Program-made: the position numbers and the translations under genes
Source: Eucommia ulmoides
Lineage: Eukaryota > Streptophyta > Magnoliopsida > Garryales > Eucommiaceae
DNA: 64,000 nt
Reading direction: 5' to 3'
Assembly: GCA_016647705.1 (NCBI GenBank)
Contig: CM028325.1
Span: forward strand, 25,964,474 to 26,028,473
The notes under the pieces: generated by a model
Database searches by the model: none
Seen by the model: the letters and a program-made list of their open reading frames with translations, nothing else
Told to the model about the DNA's origin: nothing
Part shown: positions 10,773 to 22,627 of the stretch, piece after piece
Position numbering within the stretch: position 1 is the stretch's first letter
Layout of the letters: each line of letters starts with the position of its first letter

Positions 10773-13700
10773 TTAGGCCGACTCCTTAGAGGCGTGCTCG
10801 ACGTCTACAATGCCGACACATGTCTTCTCGTCACTATCTTCTTCTTCTCCTTTAGTATCTTCCTTACCTTCGCCCTTTTTGGCTTTCGGGTCTTCCTCCA
10901 GGTTTAACTCCTCGACCACATAGTCCACCCTTTTTGGCTTACCCTCATTGGGGATCTCCATTAGGATTTGTCGATAGTCGACTTTGGGAAAGAGGTGGCA
11001 GAGTAAACGCATCCCTGCGTGGAAACCATCCTCCATATATTCAGTGACAAGGTCATACTTCAGGTCTTCAAACTTCCTGCTGACCTTGAACCTGGCGATG
11101 GCCTTCTCCTCAACTTTGTTGACTGTTTTTTCCCTTAGGAGTTCTTCTTTCTTCAACTTCTTCTTCAGGTCTTCCACCTTGAAAACCCTTTTCTGGAGCT
11201 GAGATGAGAGGCTTTCTTTTCCCTTGGTCACGGCATCTCGCTCCATGGTGACAAGATGATGTCTAGCCTGGAGAGATAATTGTGCCTGGGTAGCAAGTTA
11301 GAGGTCTTCATTAAACATGTTCACCTTCACAAGGGTTGTATTCTTCTCGGTCCAGATAACAATGTCCCCCATGGTACTCTCAGCAACCCTGTCATGGAGG
11401 ATGGATAAACGAATCATGTTCTGCACGACGACGACCAAATAAGTATACTTGGGAAATTACTCAAAAATAAGAAATGGAAATTTTTGGAAATTTTTGGAAA
11501 TTTTCATGAAGTGTTGGACCCTTACTGAGACATGGTTGCAGATGAGGTGACGCATCCTGGTCAACCAAGAGCTTTCTGTCAGTAGGAGAAGTGATGCGGT
11601 GGAGGTAATTTGTCATCACCTCAGGAAAATTCAGTAAATGACGGCTGACTAGGAGCCTCGTATTCACAATACCAAAGTACGTTGCGTCGGTAGGAAACTT
11701 TGGTGGTGTACTTTGGTGAGGCCCCATGGCCGCTAAATAAGCGCTGCCACTTTCACCGAAAGCGTACGTGTCAAGTTTTAGTATAGTGGACCTTTCGGTC
11801 GGGTATCATATTCACATAGATTGGTTGAGATTACTATCGAGTATTCGAGTATCGCGATTGTCATAACCTAATTTTATCTAGACACTAAAAATGGAATTTA
11901 ATTTAATACTAATACTAAACTAAATACTATACTATAAATACTAATTTGAGATTATTTAGGGGAGTAGATTGCCTAAGGATTAACCTTATTTACTTAAAGG
12001 CGTTTGATTTCGTTTTAGTTAACATTAACGGCGTTCAGCATATCCGACAATCTCGGTTCGTAAACTCCCTCACCACCTTTTTCGAGTGTAAGATGGGGGA
12101 ATACGTGACTTCGTGTCAACGCCAAAGTCTCCCTCAACATCTTAACGACTCTAGATCACGTGAATCTGACCCCCAGCGTCATCGATTGCACACTTTCTAG
12201 TGCCCTCCCAAGTCATTAGATTGTCGTGTTGTGTTAACCCTAATCCGAATCCGGGGTTACCTCTCTCGAGTGTCAAACTCCGTATTCTCAATATATACAA
12301 ACTAGTATATAATCAAAGAAAACATAGCAACACAATCGAAATCATAAATAACAACCATAAACGAAACACAAATTCAACCAAAACTACATTTTCATAAATA
12401 ATACATTAACCCCTATTACAATCCATATTTAACTCATGGCCCTAACTGTTTATACAATGTAAAATGGGCTAAACATTCTCAATAACTACCAAAATGAAGA
12501 AAACAAAGAGAAGAAACGAGCGACTTAGCCGATATCCGAAGATTTGTCGCTAGAAACGTCGATCGATCACTTCCTTCTTCATCCTCCACCTCGAGTTGAG
12601 AGATCTCCCTAAAAAATCCCTATTACTAACCCCAAAATATGGCCTAAGGCCTTAGGAGCTGAAGAAGATCAGAAGAGAGAAGGAGAGAATGGTATAAATA
12701 GGCCAAAAAATATCTCATTGTGCAAAGGTTTTCACCTAGGCGAAGTTAGGTCGGTTAACTTTCTGTTGGATTTTCACCTAGGCGGTGGAATTTTCCACCT
12801 AGGCACAGGTAGGTTGGTTAACTTTCTGCCGGATTTCAGCCTAGGTCGAGAAACTACAGGTTTTCATTTTGTTTTGACTGTAACTTCTTCATTCGAACTT
12901 CGATTGAGGTGATTCAAAAACCTATGGAAAGATAATAAAAAGATATAAAACTTCCATGTTTTTAGTGTTTCCAAAATTGGAATTCATGATAGTCAAAAAT
13001 AGCCTTGAAGTTACAGCACCTGTACTGGCTTTGCAGGTTTGGTGACCGCCTAGGCGAAGAAGTAGGCGGTGGACTTGGAAATGTTCTTAGCATATTCATA
13101 GCCTAGGTGGGGGGCTTCTTTCACAATGTTGCCTCCTTGTTCATTTATCCACCGTAACTTCGTGCGCTTTGGTTCGATCACATCGTTTTCGCTCCGATTT
13201 CATACCTTTTTACCCAAGCACCTATTTTAATACAAAAAGAATAAAAAAATATCAAAATTTAAAAAAATAACTATAAATGTACTCAAAAACTAACAAATTC
13301 GAATTGAAAATACATAGGTAATTTACACCTATCACCCCAATAGCTAGATTTGTCCTTTTGGAGGACTTGTGCTTTTCATGCTTGCTTTCTTGCACCTTCT
13401 TTTTCCTCTTCCCAGATGGGTCAGAAGGGGAGATGTCACTGCTCCTGGCCGACGTGGACTGGTGGGATGCTGAGCAGGATCAGGAAGACTCCCTAATTAC
13501 AACACTAGAAAGTGTTGGTAGTCTTATCCGAGCCGGCGTAAAGGGACATTGTTGTTGTTGCTTTGGTGGTGGAGAAAAAGGCTGTGTAGTTGGGCCAGCC
13601 TGGGAACCTTCGGCTTGATCAGCTTCGTCGGCCTGATCTACCTTGACAGTTTCTCTGGCCTGGCGTTCCCTCAACCTCTGGATTTCCATAGCATTGTCCA

Positions 13701-15087
13701 TACTGCAATATTTAACTAAGTTTTAAAGAATTATTTTGACTAGGCTAGCAATATTCAACTCTACATAGATTGCCAACACATGGTTGAGCTAAGTCTGTTT
13801 GCTAAGTTAGAAAAATTCACAGGGTAGAGATGACTTACTATTATTCAAATTGGCAGGAACCTTAAGAACGAGTGGAAGGTAATGAGGTTGGTACTAGAAA
13901 ATATCGAACAAATGAGAATCGATCAATGTTTTTACCTCCTTGTAAACCTTCCTCTGAACTTTGTCCCTCTACTCGATGATCTCTTTACTCAGTTCGGGTC
14001 TCTACCTCTTTGGTTTGTTTTTCTTTGTACAAAAGACAAAAAGAAAGCAAATTAGCCAAGTGTTGAAGAAAATTTGAGAACCCAATTCCCCTCATAGGGG
14101 CCATATTCTTACCAACTTTTCCCCATTCCATCTGAACGAAGTACTTCCCATCGTCTTCCAAGTTGGACTGCCAACCACTCTCTCCAATATAGAAGAATTG
14201 GGGATTCCAATTATGAGTGAAAGAATCTAGTTCTTTCAAGAAAGTCAACCTGGAGGTGATATAGCACCATCCAGCGCCTCGGGAAAGAGGCTTGGGAAAG
14301 AAAAGTGCCTTTAAGAGCTCTATGCTCGGCTCGATCCCCTTGACTCGAAAAATAATAAATGCCGCCACAATAACTTACACACTGTTTGGAGCGAATTGTG
14401 AAGGACACAACCCGTATTCCGCATAGATGGCTCAGACCCACCAATGTAGGGGGAATCGAAGACCTGCCTCCAGCTGATGCTTATAGATGGTCAGGCAGCC
14501 CAATAGAGGTATACACACCTGATCATCAGACCCTGGAACGATCGTCTGGACCATGTCCGGGAAACTATATTCACTCCAGCACTTGAGGACGATAGCTTCA
14601 TCCATAGTTGACTTAATAGACCACAACGGTCTCGTAATCGGGACTTTGATGAAAAGCTTATCTGGCCTAGCGTTGGTTAACTTGTTGTCACAAAGGACCT
14701 GGGATAGAGGAAGGGCCTAGAGAAACTCAGTCATGGTGATGATACTAGGTGAGACCCTTGTACTGGATCACAGAACAAGAATGCTCCACCGCTCTCATCA
14801 GTTTGGCTTATAACGTTCACACAGTTGGCCAGGCTGGACTGGACCACACCGTTAGAATTGTTAACCTTAGCCTGAGCTGAGGATGAAGTGACCCTAGGGG
14901 TGGGACGACGCTCAACCCTAAAGGGCAATGAGCTAGAGGAGGTCCAATATAAGGAATTAGATTCTAAGCCTGAGGTTGAACTAGAGGAAAAAAAGAGAAA
15001 AAGAGGATAGCGACATTGTTTAGTCTCGGTAGAGGACAAAAAAGAAACCAATGACCGAGATGAGGGAGAGCACTCGAAATTTTGCAA
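10773..15087 (-). pseudogene. G1 antisense ORF (putative gypsy-type transposon protein, PF04195-like), broken, split by S1
   Basis: A minus-strand gene downstream of pol and opposite to it. A likely start is the ATG at 15085-15087, followed by a Ser-rich N-terminus. The middle part (about 14700-13990) has LTIYKHQLEAGLRFPLH, RVKGIEPSIELLKALFF and LSRGAGWCYITSRL, the pattern of the plant 'putative gypsy type transposon' family (Pfam Transposase_28). The C-terminal part (11246-10773) is a charged, coiled-coil-like Lys/Glu-rich tail ending in an acidic segment. Such antisense genes are known in Grande-type Tat elements; their function is unknown. The solo LTR S1 splits it. Its own promoter elements are visible upstream (15111-15269). 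Broken. Confidence 0.72.
11722..13339 (-). mobile_element. S1: solo LTR of the TGATAGG family (11727-13334) with CCCCA target duplication
   Basis: Read on the minus strand it begins TGATAGGTGTAAATTACC (13334 down) and ends GCGGCCA (11727). It is flanked by a perfect 5-bp duplication CCCCA at 11722-11726 and 13335-13339. It shares the distal conserved block of the N1 LTR (about 12000-12290) and has a TATA-like TATTTATA at 12693-12700. Its palindrome array (12730-13110) uses the CCTAGG centre, for example ACCGC-CTAG-GCGAA at 13045-13058. It interrupts the G1 antisense ORF. Confidence 0.85.
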
Positions 15088-15110
15088 GTATAGAATAAAA
15101 GAAAAAAAAT

Positions 15111-15126
15111 CCCCTATTTATAAAAA
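15111..15126 (-). promoter_or_regulatory. TATA box of the G1 antisense gene
   Basis: On the minus strand this reads TTTTTATAAATAGGGG, a strong plant TATA box, some 25-40 bp upstream of the first ATG of the antisense ORF at 15087. Nothing on the plus strand explains it. It fits a promoter for the antisense gene distinct from the LTR. Confidence 0.7.
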
Positions 15127-15193
15127 GGAACAGGTGTATATGAAGAGTTGCGCGACCAACGGTTACTATTACATCGATTCATGTGCCCGGTGC

Positions 15194-15269
15194 CACGTGG
15201 TATCCATCCAACGCACGTACGGATTAACTTTCCCAGTAAGCCAGGATAGGCACGCGTACCACTCACGTG
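15194..15269 (-). promoter_or_regulatory. Two perfect G-boxes upstream of the antisense TATA box
   Basis: CACGTG occurs at 15194-15199 (inside GCCACGTGGT) and 15264-15269 (inside TCACGTGCC), with another ACGT core (GCACGTACG) near 15213. They lie about 70-150 bp upstream of the antisense TATA box. G-boxes are bound by plant bZIP and bHLH factors and act in light, ABA and stress responses. A regulatory role here is inference from motif and position. Confidence 0.6.
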
Positions 15270-15370
15270 CCAAGTACAATAGCACTGAGCGCAACTCTCC
15301 CAACCAAACTGTATTAAATTTTCCACGCTGAGAGCTAGAAGTCTCGAACATCTGACACTAGATGCTCAGG

Positions 15371-15383
15371 ATTGGGGGGCAAC
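15371..15383 (+). other. G1 polypurine tract
   Basis: ATTGGGGGGCAAC ends directly before the TGATGG start of the 3' LTR. This is the usual second-strand primer form and place in plant gypsy elements. Confidence 0.8.
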
Positions 15384-15617
15384 TGATGGAGGTAAAATTG
15401 GTCGTGAAGCCCATACGTGCCTGAAGGCTTATCTGATACCCAAGTATGGAGAATGGTCCAGGCTGAGGCCTCTGAGCACCCTCAAGTCGGATATATGCAA
15501 ATTGGGAGACTCTAAACCATCCTAAAGACTAGTCCCTCTCGGGATCTCTAAGTATCAAGAATGGACCAAGCTGAGGGCTTCGAGCACCCTCAGCTTGGAC
15601 ATATGCAAAAGGGTGAG
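15384..15617 (+). repeat. G1 3' LTR, first part
   Basis: Copy of 675-900, including two hairpin units. Interrupted after 15617 by N1, whose target duplication GTGAG occupies 15613-15617. Confidence 0.88.
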
Positions 15618-15800
15618 TGATAGGTGTAAAATACCTATCTACTTCTAAGCCAAATTTGCCAGTTTTCGAGTATTTTATTAATGTTTTAATTATTTTTATG
15701 TAAATCAGGTGTAGGGATGTAAACAAGTGATAAACGAGAGAAACGGTGGGAAAACGATGAAGAAAAGATGAAAGAACAAGGTTTTAAGAACAGTAAACCC

Positions 15801-15951
15801 ACCGCCTGAGCGGTGAGAATACTGGAAGAGCTGAAAAAATGAACAAGTCGCACTGCCTAGGCTGTAAAACGATAGAGAGTTTGGGAGTTGTTCCATCGCC
15901 TAGGCAGTGAATGACCAGAATATTAACCGACTTACCCACCGCCTAGGCAGT
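15801..15951 (+). repeat. Palindrome array in N1 5' LTR
   Basis: Four 14-bp dyads with 5-bp arms and a 4-bp centre: ACCGC-CTGA-GCGGT (15801), ACTGC-CTAG-GCTGT (15852), ATCGC-CTAG-GCAGT (15895) and ACCGC-CTAG-GCAGT (15938). Steps are 51, 43 and 43 bp. In the second unit both arms changed together, so symmetry is kept. The array ends about 50 bp before the TATA box. Confidence 0.85.
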
Positions 15952-16003
15952 CAACTCTGCACAGAAGAAAATATATTTTTAGATATTTTTGAAACCTTGA
16001 GCC

Positions 16004-16010
16004 TATAAAT
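16004..16010 (+). promoter_or_regulatory. TATA box of N1 5' LTR
   Basis: TATAAAT in GAGCCTATAAATACTTCTCC, conserved in the 3' LTR at 21664-21670 and, in shifted form, in S1 and S7. Confidence 0.7.
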
Positions 16011-16972
16011 ACTTCTCCCCCACTTGTGAAAAGGTTGTTGAACATTCCTAACCTTAGCTTAGGGTTATTTAGCCATTCTTGAGAGAGCAAGAAGAAAAGG
16101 TTCTTCATTTGAGAAGACGAAGCATTTGCGGACCGATCCTTAGCGACTGTGGACCATTCCACTTTGAGATTTGATCGTTCTTCCTTTATTTTTATCTTTG
16201 TAATTGCTTTTCCATATCTAATTATGTTGAATCACTCTTGTTTTGTATGTTATATGGCTAAGAACATGTAGTTTAGATAAATATTATCTAGGTATTGTTG
16301 TAAGTTATGTAAATGCTAGTTTGATTAAATATACGTTACTTTAATGGTTGTTTGTCTGAATCCGATTGTGTTTATCATTATTCTTGATATTATGCTAGTT
16401 TAGATAATTAGAGAATACGGAGTTTGATACTCGAGAGAGGTAACCCCGGATTCGGACTAGGGTAAACACAACACGACGTTCTAACGATCCGGAAGGATAC
16501 TAGAAGGTGTGCAATCCATGATGTTGGTTCAAGACTCATGTGATTATGTGTTCGAAAAGACATTCAAGAGGGACCTCAGCGTCAACTCGAAGTCATATCT
16601 TCGTTCGCTTTACACTCGGAAGAGGGAGTGAGTGAGTTGTAGATATAGAGATTGTCGGATAGGATAAACACCGTTATAGCTAACTAAACGAAGTCAAATA
16701 TGTATTACATGAAAGAAATCAATACCCAGGTAATCATATAGTTAGAACTAACCCAATAGTTGTAATTTATCTTACTTGTGATTAAAATACAAACAATTCT
16801 TGAAAAGTCGAGATAATATGAGACTATGAAAATCACGGTATTCAACTAATTTACACTATCCCCAGTGGAACGATATCCAATCTCACGATCTACCTATACT
16901 AAAACTTGACCTCGTTCACTTGCGAATAGTCAATACGCGAGTATGTAAACAAATGCTTGTCGTACAAGTTTT

Positions 16973-16990
16973 TGGCGTCGTTGCCGGGGA
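16973..16990 (+). other. N1 primer-binding site (tRNA-Asp type)
   Basis: TGGCGTCGTTGCCGGGGA starts six bases after the LTR end and matches the tRNA-Asp-complementary PBS of Athila-type elements almost fully. Confidence 0.8.
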
Positions 16991-17666
16991 TGTGTCTTAA
17001 TTTGGTTGATATTGTGACAAAGTGGTTGAATATTAATCCTGACAATTCTTTTGTTTTATTTTCTTTTAAATTATTTGTTTAATTTGTTTTGTAAGTTGTG
17101 ATCAAACAGTGCATGCAACGAAGAAGGAGTTTGGAATTCTTGGATCTTGATCCTGAGATCGAGCATACGTTGAAAAAGATAAGGAGAGAGAGAAAAAACC
17201 AACTTCAATACCATGAGTCGTGATCCAACGGAGCATTCTATCATAAATACCTTGTCTATGAGGGATTTTGGTGGAAAATGCTTAAGCAAATTTTCCTTCG
17301 GCTCAATCGAATTGGAAGGTGAAGAGGAAAAGATCAAGCTCTATTTCGATAATGAAAAATGAGTTGTGGAGAGTATCTCCCTCGTTGATGAATGATCATG
17401 CACTTTTCTAAGTCCAACTAGGAACGTTAAATCAATCAAATCTTTTTTATATGTCTCCGAGGGTATGAAACTTGCACATTTTTTGCTATTAATTATTTTT
17501 TGGAGACCGGAATGGTCTTGGAATGTGTTTGGAGAATAATTAAGGAGTATGGATATTTGGGGTTGTGTTTTGAACTTAAAATCGTTGAAATAGCGAAGTA
17601 GAAGTAAGTGGTGTGGAGCAAGGTTTTGAAAACATGAAGAAATTAAGCTAAATGTGCAGGAAATGC

Positions 17667-17853
17667 ACCGTCGAGGCAGTGAAAATACAGGATTCGTGGT
17701 TTTCAAGCTGTTGTTCCACCGCCTAGGCGGTGAAACAACAGAGAGTTCAGTTTCTGAAAAAGCGTTTCAACACCGAGTCGGTGATTCCCACCGCCTAGGT
17801 GGTGAAACAATGAAGGTTTGGGTTTTAAAAAAGCACTCCACCGCCTAGGCGGT
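17667..17853 (+). repeat. Palindrome array in the N1 internal leader
   Basis: Outside the LTR, between the PBS and the ORF, lie ACCGT-CGAG-GCAGT (17667), a perfect ACCGC-CTAG-GCGGT (17718), ACCGA-G-TCGGT (17772), ACCGC-CTAG-GTGGT (17790) and another perfect ACCGC-CTAG-GCGGT (17840). These internal copies are more regular than those in the N1 LTRs. They may come from a captured piece of a related LTR or be a retained functional array. Confidence 0.85.
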
Positions 17854-18499
17854 GAGCCATCTGTTTGATTAAAACTATCCCACTTCTTTGAAAACTCCAA
17901 ATTCTTTTCTTAAAACTCCCAAATCTCTCTATTCCCATCCTTCCCAACCGTTCCAAACCTTCAAAATCATCCTTCCACTTAAAAAAATTCTAATTTCCAC
18001 CAAGAATCTTCCTCTAAATATCAGATTTGTCATCCATTTTCGTAAATCTAGGGTCTAAGAGCTGAATGGTGCAATTTCTCCATTGTCAAGTGTTTGGACC
18101 AAAAATTTCAAGAAGTGTTTATGATCCTACATTTAATCTATTTGTTGAAATATTTGAGTACAATTCATGTTATTTCAAAAAATATCCTTGGATTTAGAAT
18201 GTACCCAAAACCCTTAAACCCCTATTTTCGCAATTTTCATTTTCTTTGGGATTTCGGGTTGATTTTTGGTGAGGATTCTCATTATTATGCTTAGATACAT
18301 CATGGGAATGGTATATATTAGGCTATCATGGGAATGGTATATATTAGGCTACATTGTGAAACTATTGTTGATTCGATTTTGGTTGGTATGCGGTAGTTAT
18401 AATGGCAATGTGTGTTTGGTGAAAATGATTTGATTTGTTCTGTTGTTATTATTGTGGTATGTGTTGTGATGTTGATTGATAGGAAAATACCGAAGTGTC

Positions 18500-19620
18500 A
18501 TGTATCGAAAAAACCGCGCAAGGTAGTATCATCCTCAGCCATGGATTATGATTCATCTCGCTTCGTATCCAAATAAGCGGATGAACACTTTAACGCCCAT
18601 GAGTATAAGCGCACATGCATTCGGAAAAGGGGGTTTGGGCTTTTGGATGCCCTTCAGGAAGAATTCAAGGATGTCATAAGGAGCCGGGGTTAGGAACAAT
18701 TCTGCAGTTCACTCCCTAAGGGCGAGGTGTCTGTGGTCCGAAAATTTTATTCTAATATCACCGAGACCACTGACTACCGGACGAGGGTTAGAAATTGCCC
18801 CATCATGTTTAGTTCAGAGCACTTCAACAAGCTTTTGGGTTTGAGGGAGCTGGAAACCTCGAACGATCCATTTGAGCGTCACATGCCAGTTATGGACACT
18901 GTGCTCTAGGCCTTGACCATGGGCAACATTGAATGGAAAAACACAGAGCATGGTCAGGCCATATTTCTAGCGAAGTATCTGAAGCCTGTTCCAAAAATCT
19001 AGCATCACTTCGTAAGTGGGAACCTGCTTCCTACATCTCATTATTCCGACGTCTCCAAGGAGTGGGCTTTCTTGTTATATGACATCCAAAGGGGAAATAA
19101 AATCAACATCGATTGGCATATTTATTCTTCGATACTTCATGCAATTCAATCAACGAAGAAAAGCCTCCATTTTTCTTTGTTTCTGACTGCTCTATTCAGA
19201 CACGCTGGAGTCCCCATCACAGAGAATAGCCCTTGGCCGCCTAAAGCTCCGCTCGATCATGCAATGATTAACCGATTATGGAAGGGAGGAGACCTAGACC
19301 TAGATGTGCAAGAAGTTGAGGGAGATGAAGGCCTGGAAGAGGAAGAAGCAGGCCCATCTGAGGCCCCGATACCCGCAGTCCACCATCGCCAACCAAATCC
19401 AACTAATCGTGATATCCAGGATCTCCGGTCCGACATCGACAATATTCACAATGATTTTACTCCCATGGGAATTTTCCTGGATCAGTACACGCGACAGTAA
19501 GATCAAAACCAACGGCTTTTATACGAGCATCTTGGAGTCGACATGACTCTCTATTCACCAGTGCCACATTTCGACCCAGATGAGCTGCAGCCACCATTTT
19601 CTCCCCATGAACAGTAGGGC
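18500..19620 (+). pseudogene. N1 ORF: plant-transposon-protein domain (PF20167-like), broken
   Basis: The region carries the pattern of the 'putative plant transposon protein' domain found in Athila-like and other large non-autonomous elements: a RGFGLLDALQEEFKDVI-type start, then VSVVRKFYSNITE (18730-18770) and IMFSSEHFNKLLGL (18802-18845), then WHIYSSILHAIQSTKKSLHF (19114-19170) and LFLTALFRHAGVPI. An acidic tail (LDVQEVEGDEGLEEEEAG, 19290-19345) follows. The function of the family is unknown; it is not an integrase or RT. It is the only coding region seen in N1. Broken. Confidence 0.65.
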
Positions 19621-19732
19621 ATTAGACAATTACGTCTTACCTTCTATGTATGTGTCGAAACCCAGTTTTCTATTTTTATTTATCTATTATGTTATTGGGT
19701 TCGCTGCCTAGACAGTGAAGACACTTCCTCGT

Positions 19733-21267
19733 TCAAGTTTGGGGGTATTAATTGAGCATGAAGGAAGATTTTTTTGTGATGTGAATGATGAAAAATTTTG
19801 TAAAGAATGTTTTTTTTTTGGTAATTGTATTAAACTAGAAATGTTTAGTTTTTGTTAATATATTTTAATTTTTGTTTATGCATGTGTAATGATTAGTTAG
19901 TACATGTATGTTAGTATTTAGTTTTAATGTAGAAATGTTAATGAATGAAGTCGTATGTGCATGTTGAGTTGTAGAGTTCATCCAAGCCATGTCCCAATGA
20001 TAAAAATTATCCCCTAATTGTATATTGAGGTTGAGGGTAATGCCATTCACGTGTGTTTTGTGTGCTTAGCATGTCGATTAGGTAAAAATTATTTTGATCC
20101 TAAAACCACACGATAGCATGGACTCATTGTATAATTATTTGAATGATTTGATGCTGATTATTCAGTAATAAGTTCATGACAGAAATGAGGAATCTAGAAC
20201 TTGATTGGGGGAGGCTTGAGGCGAAATTATAGGTGAGGTAATTTCGGAGGCATGATTTAGGCCTTCCATTTTATCGCTTAAACCTTTTTGAAACTAACCT
20301 GAAAATTTTATTCCCTCGTTCCTATTTCGAAGCCATAAACTTTTCAATTCTGAACACATATCTATACTTTAGCCAATTAAATCTTTCCAAACTATTGTCG
20401 CTAAGCCTAAGATTCAAATTGAGTGAAATCAAGTAGCATAAACTAATGCTAACTTGAAGTGAGCGATCGGGGTTTTGGACGAATTTTTATTAGTTCGGTA
20501 TTAGCGTATTCACTTGTCAGTCTTTTAGTTCTATTTGCACGCCCCTAAAATTGTACAAATTCGAAAAAGTTTGGGGGTGTGCTTGAAAAAAAAAAAACAA
20601 TACAAACAAACAAAACTATGTGAATGTAGTTTTTAATTCCGTTTCTTGTGACAAGTGAATACAAAGTTCTTCAATTCCCATTTAGGGTTGTGTTTTAAAT
20701 GTATGGGGTTACGAGAGAGTGATATTGCGATAAGTGTTTGTGCCTCGGGTATCGTTCAATCTATAACGATTTTCTGTTTTCTATTCCTACAATACCCTTG
20801 ATCGTTCTTCAAAGCCAAACCAAACCCTATTGATCTCTATGAATGTACAAACCAACATTAGTGGATAGTTGAGCCCAATCAAGCATACGGTTTTCCTAAA
20901 TCTTTTAAAGTTTAAGTCATGAGCTTAGCTACTGAATAATCCAATCCAGTATTTGATTAGTTATACATTTGAGTTCTCACACACACATATTTCAAATGGA
21001 TCTAGAATTGTTTTAATTGATATTGAGTGTTGAAATTCTAGAATACCACGTGGTGTGTGTTATTCCGGAACTTGATCAGATTACGGGTTGTTGAGGGAAG
21101 AACTACTTGGTTTCTTCGATTGAACTCGAAACTCACATGTGTTTACTTCTTGTTCATTAATGTTTATTCATTTTTATATTAGTGGTAAGTTAATTAGGGT
21201 AGTTAGTTTAATTTAGTATTAGGGTGTTTTACTCAAGGACTAGCAAAATTCTAAGTTTGGGGGTATT
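19733..21267 (+). other. N1 3' region with three polypurine-tract-like motifs
   Basis: AAGTTTGGGGGT(A/G)T occurs at 19736-19747, 20568-20580 and 21253-21265. Only the last touches the 3' LTR (start 21268) and is the working tract by position. The 1.5 kb between is non-coding, AT-rich and shows no other motif. Repeated AAGTTTGGGGG motifs in the 3' part are seen in other Athila-like elements. Confidence 0.65.
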
Positions 21268-22627
21268 TGATAGATGTAAAATACCTATCTACTTCTAAGC
21301 TGAATTTGCCAGTTTTTGAGTATTTTATTAATGTTTTGATTGTGTTTTAATTGTTTTTATGTAAATCAAGTGTAGGGACGTAAACAAGTGACAAACGAGC
21401 GAAACGATGGGAAAACGATGAAGAAAAATGAAAGAACAAGGTTTCAAGAACAACAAACCCACCGCCTAGACAGTGAGAATGCTGGAAGAGCTGAAAAAAT
21501 GAACAAGTCCCACCGCCTAGGTGGTGAAACGACAGAGAGTTTGGGAGATGTTCCATCACCTAGGCGGTGAACGACCAGAATGTTAACTGACTTACCCACC
21601 GCCTAAGTGGTCAGCTCTGCACAAAAGAAAAGATCTTTTTAGATATTTTTGAAACCTTGAGCCTATAAATACTTCTCCCCCACTTGTGAAAAGGTTGTTG
21701 AATGTTCCTAACCTTAGCTTAGGGTTCTTTTGCCATTCTTGAAAGAGCAAGAAGAAAAAGTTCATCATTTGAGAAGACGAAGCATTTACGGACCGATCCT
21801 TGGCAACTGTGGACCATTCCACTCTCATATTTGATCGTTCTTCCTTTGGTTTTAGCTTTGTAATTATTTTTCCATATCTAATAATGTTGAATCACTCTTG
21901 TTTTGTATGTTATATGGCTAAGAACATGTAGTTTAAATAAATATTATCTAGGTGTTGTTGTAAGTCATGTAAATGCTACTTTGATTGAATATATATTACT
22001 TTAATGGTTGTTTGTCTCAATCCGATTGTGTTTATCGTTATTCTTTATATTATGCTAGTTTAGATAATTAGAGAATACGGGATTTGACACTTGGGAGAGG
22101 TAACCCCGGATTCAGACTAGGGCAAATACAACGCGACGTTTTAACAACCCGGGAGGACGCTAGAAGATATGCAATCCATGTTGTTGGTTCAAGACTCATG
22201 TGATTATGTGTTCGAAAAGACGTTTCGAGAGGGACCTCGACATTAATGCAAAGTCATATATTCGTTCCCTTTACACTCGAAAGAAGGAGTGAGTGAGTTG
22301 TAGATACAGAGATTATCGAATAGGATAAACACCGTTATAGCTAACTAAAAGAAGTGAAATATGTATTACAAGAAAGAAATCAATACCTAGGTAATCAATA
22401 TAGTTAGAACTAACCCAATAGTTTTAATTTATCTTAATTGTAATTAAAATACAACAATTCTTGAAAAGTCGAGATAATATGAGACTATGAAAATCACGGT
22501 ATTCAACTAATTTACACTATCCCCAGTGGAATGATATCCGATCTCACGATCCATCTATACTAAAACTTGACCTCAAGCACTTGCGTGTAGTCAATATGCA
22601 AGTGTGTAAACAAATGCTTGTCGTATA
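21268..22627 (+). repeat. N1 3' LTR
   Basis: 1360 bp copy of the 5' LTR. The palindrome array lies at 21461-21611: ACCGC-CTAG-ACAGT, ACCGC-CTAG-GTGGT (21512), ATCAC-CTAG-GCGGT (21555) and ACCGC-CTAA-GTGGT (21598). TATA box at 21664-21670. Confidence 0.9.

Larger units (their letters stand above)
15618..16966 (+). repeat. N1 5' LTR
   Basis: TGATAGGTGTAAAATACC...TGTCGTACA, 1349 bp. A palindrome array lies at 15801-15951, a TATA box TATAAAT at 16004-16010, and a block at about 16411-16700 that is strongly kept in all TGATAGG-type LTRs of this window. Confidence 0.9.
15618..22627 (+). mobile_element. N1: non-autonomous Athila-like LTR element, broken, inserted in the G1 3' LTR
   Basis: LTRs at 15618-16966 and 21268-22627 flank an internal region of 4.3 kb, with target duplication GTGAG at 15613-15617 and 22628-22632. 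It has a tRNA-Asp-type primer-binding site and a polypurine tract, but no gag, RT, RNase H or integrase motif is visible. Instead it carries one ORF region (18500-19620) of the plant-transposon-protein type. That makes it a large retrotransposon derivative which would have needed enzymes from a partner. The two LTRs differ at roughly 7-8% of sites in the first 400 bp by eye, suggesting insertion a few million years ago at usual plant rates. Broken. Confidence 0.85.

Noticed and set aside
10984-11202. Plus-strand frame opposite the antisense ORF
   Set aside because: The minus strand carries the recognised charged C-terminus of the antisense ORF; this is its shadow.
15801-17853. Regularly spaced palindromic repeats resembling a CRISPR array
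   Set aside because: They lie in LTRs and leaders of plant retrotransposons, repeats are only 14 bp, spacers are shared between copies, and no cas genes are present.
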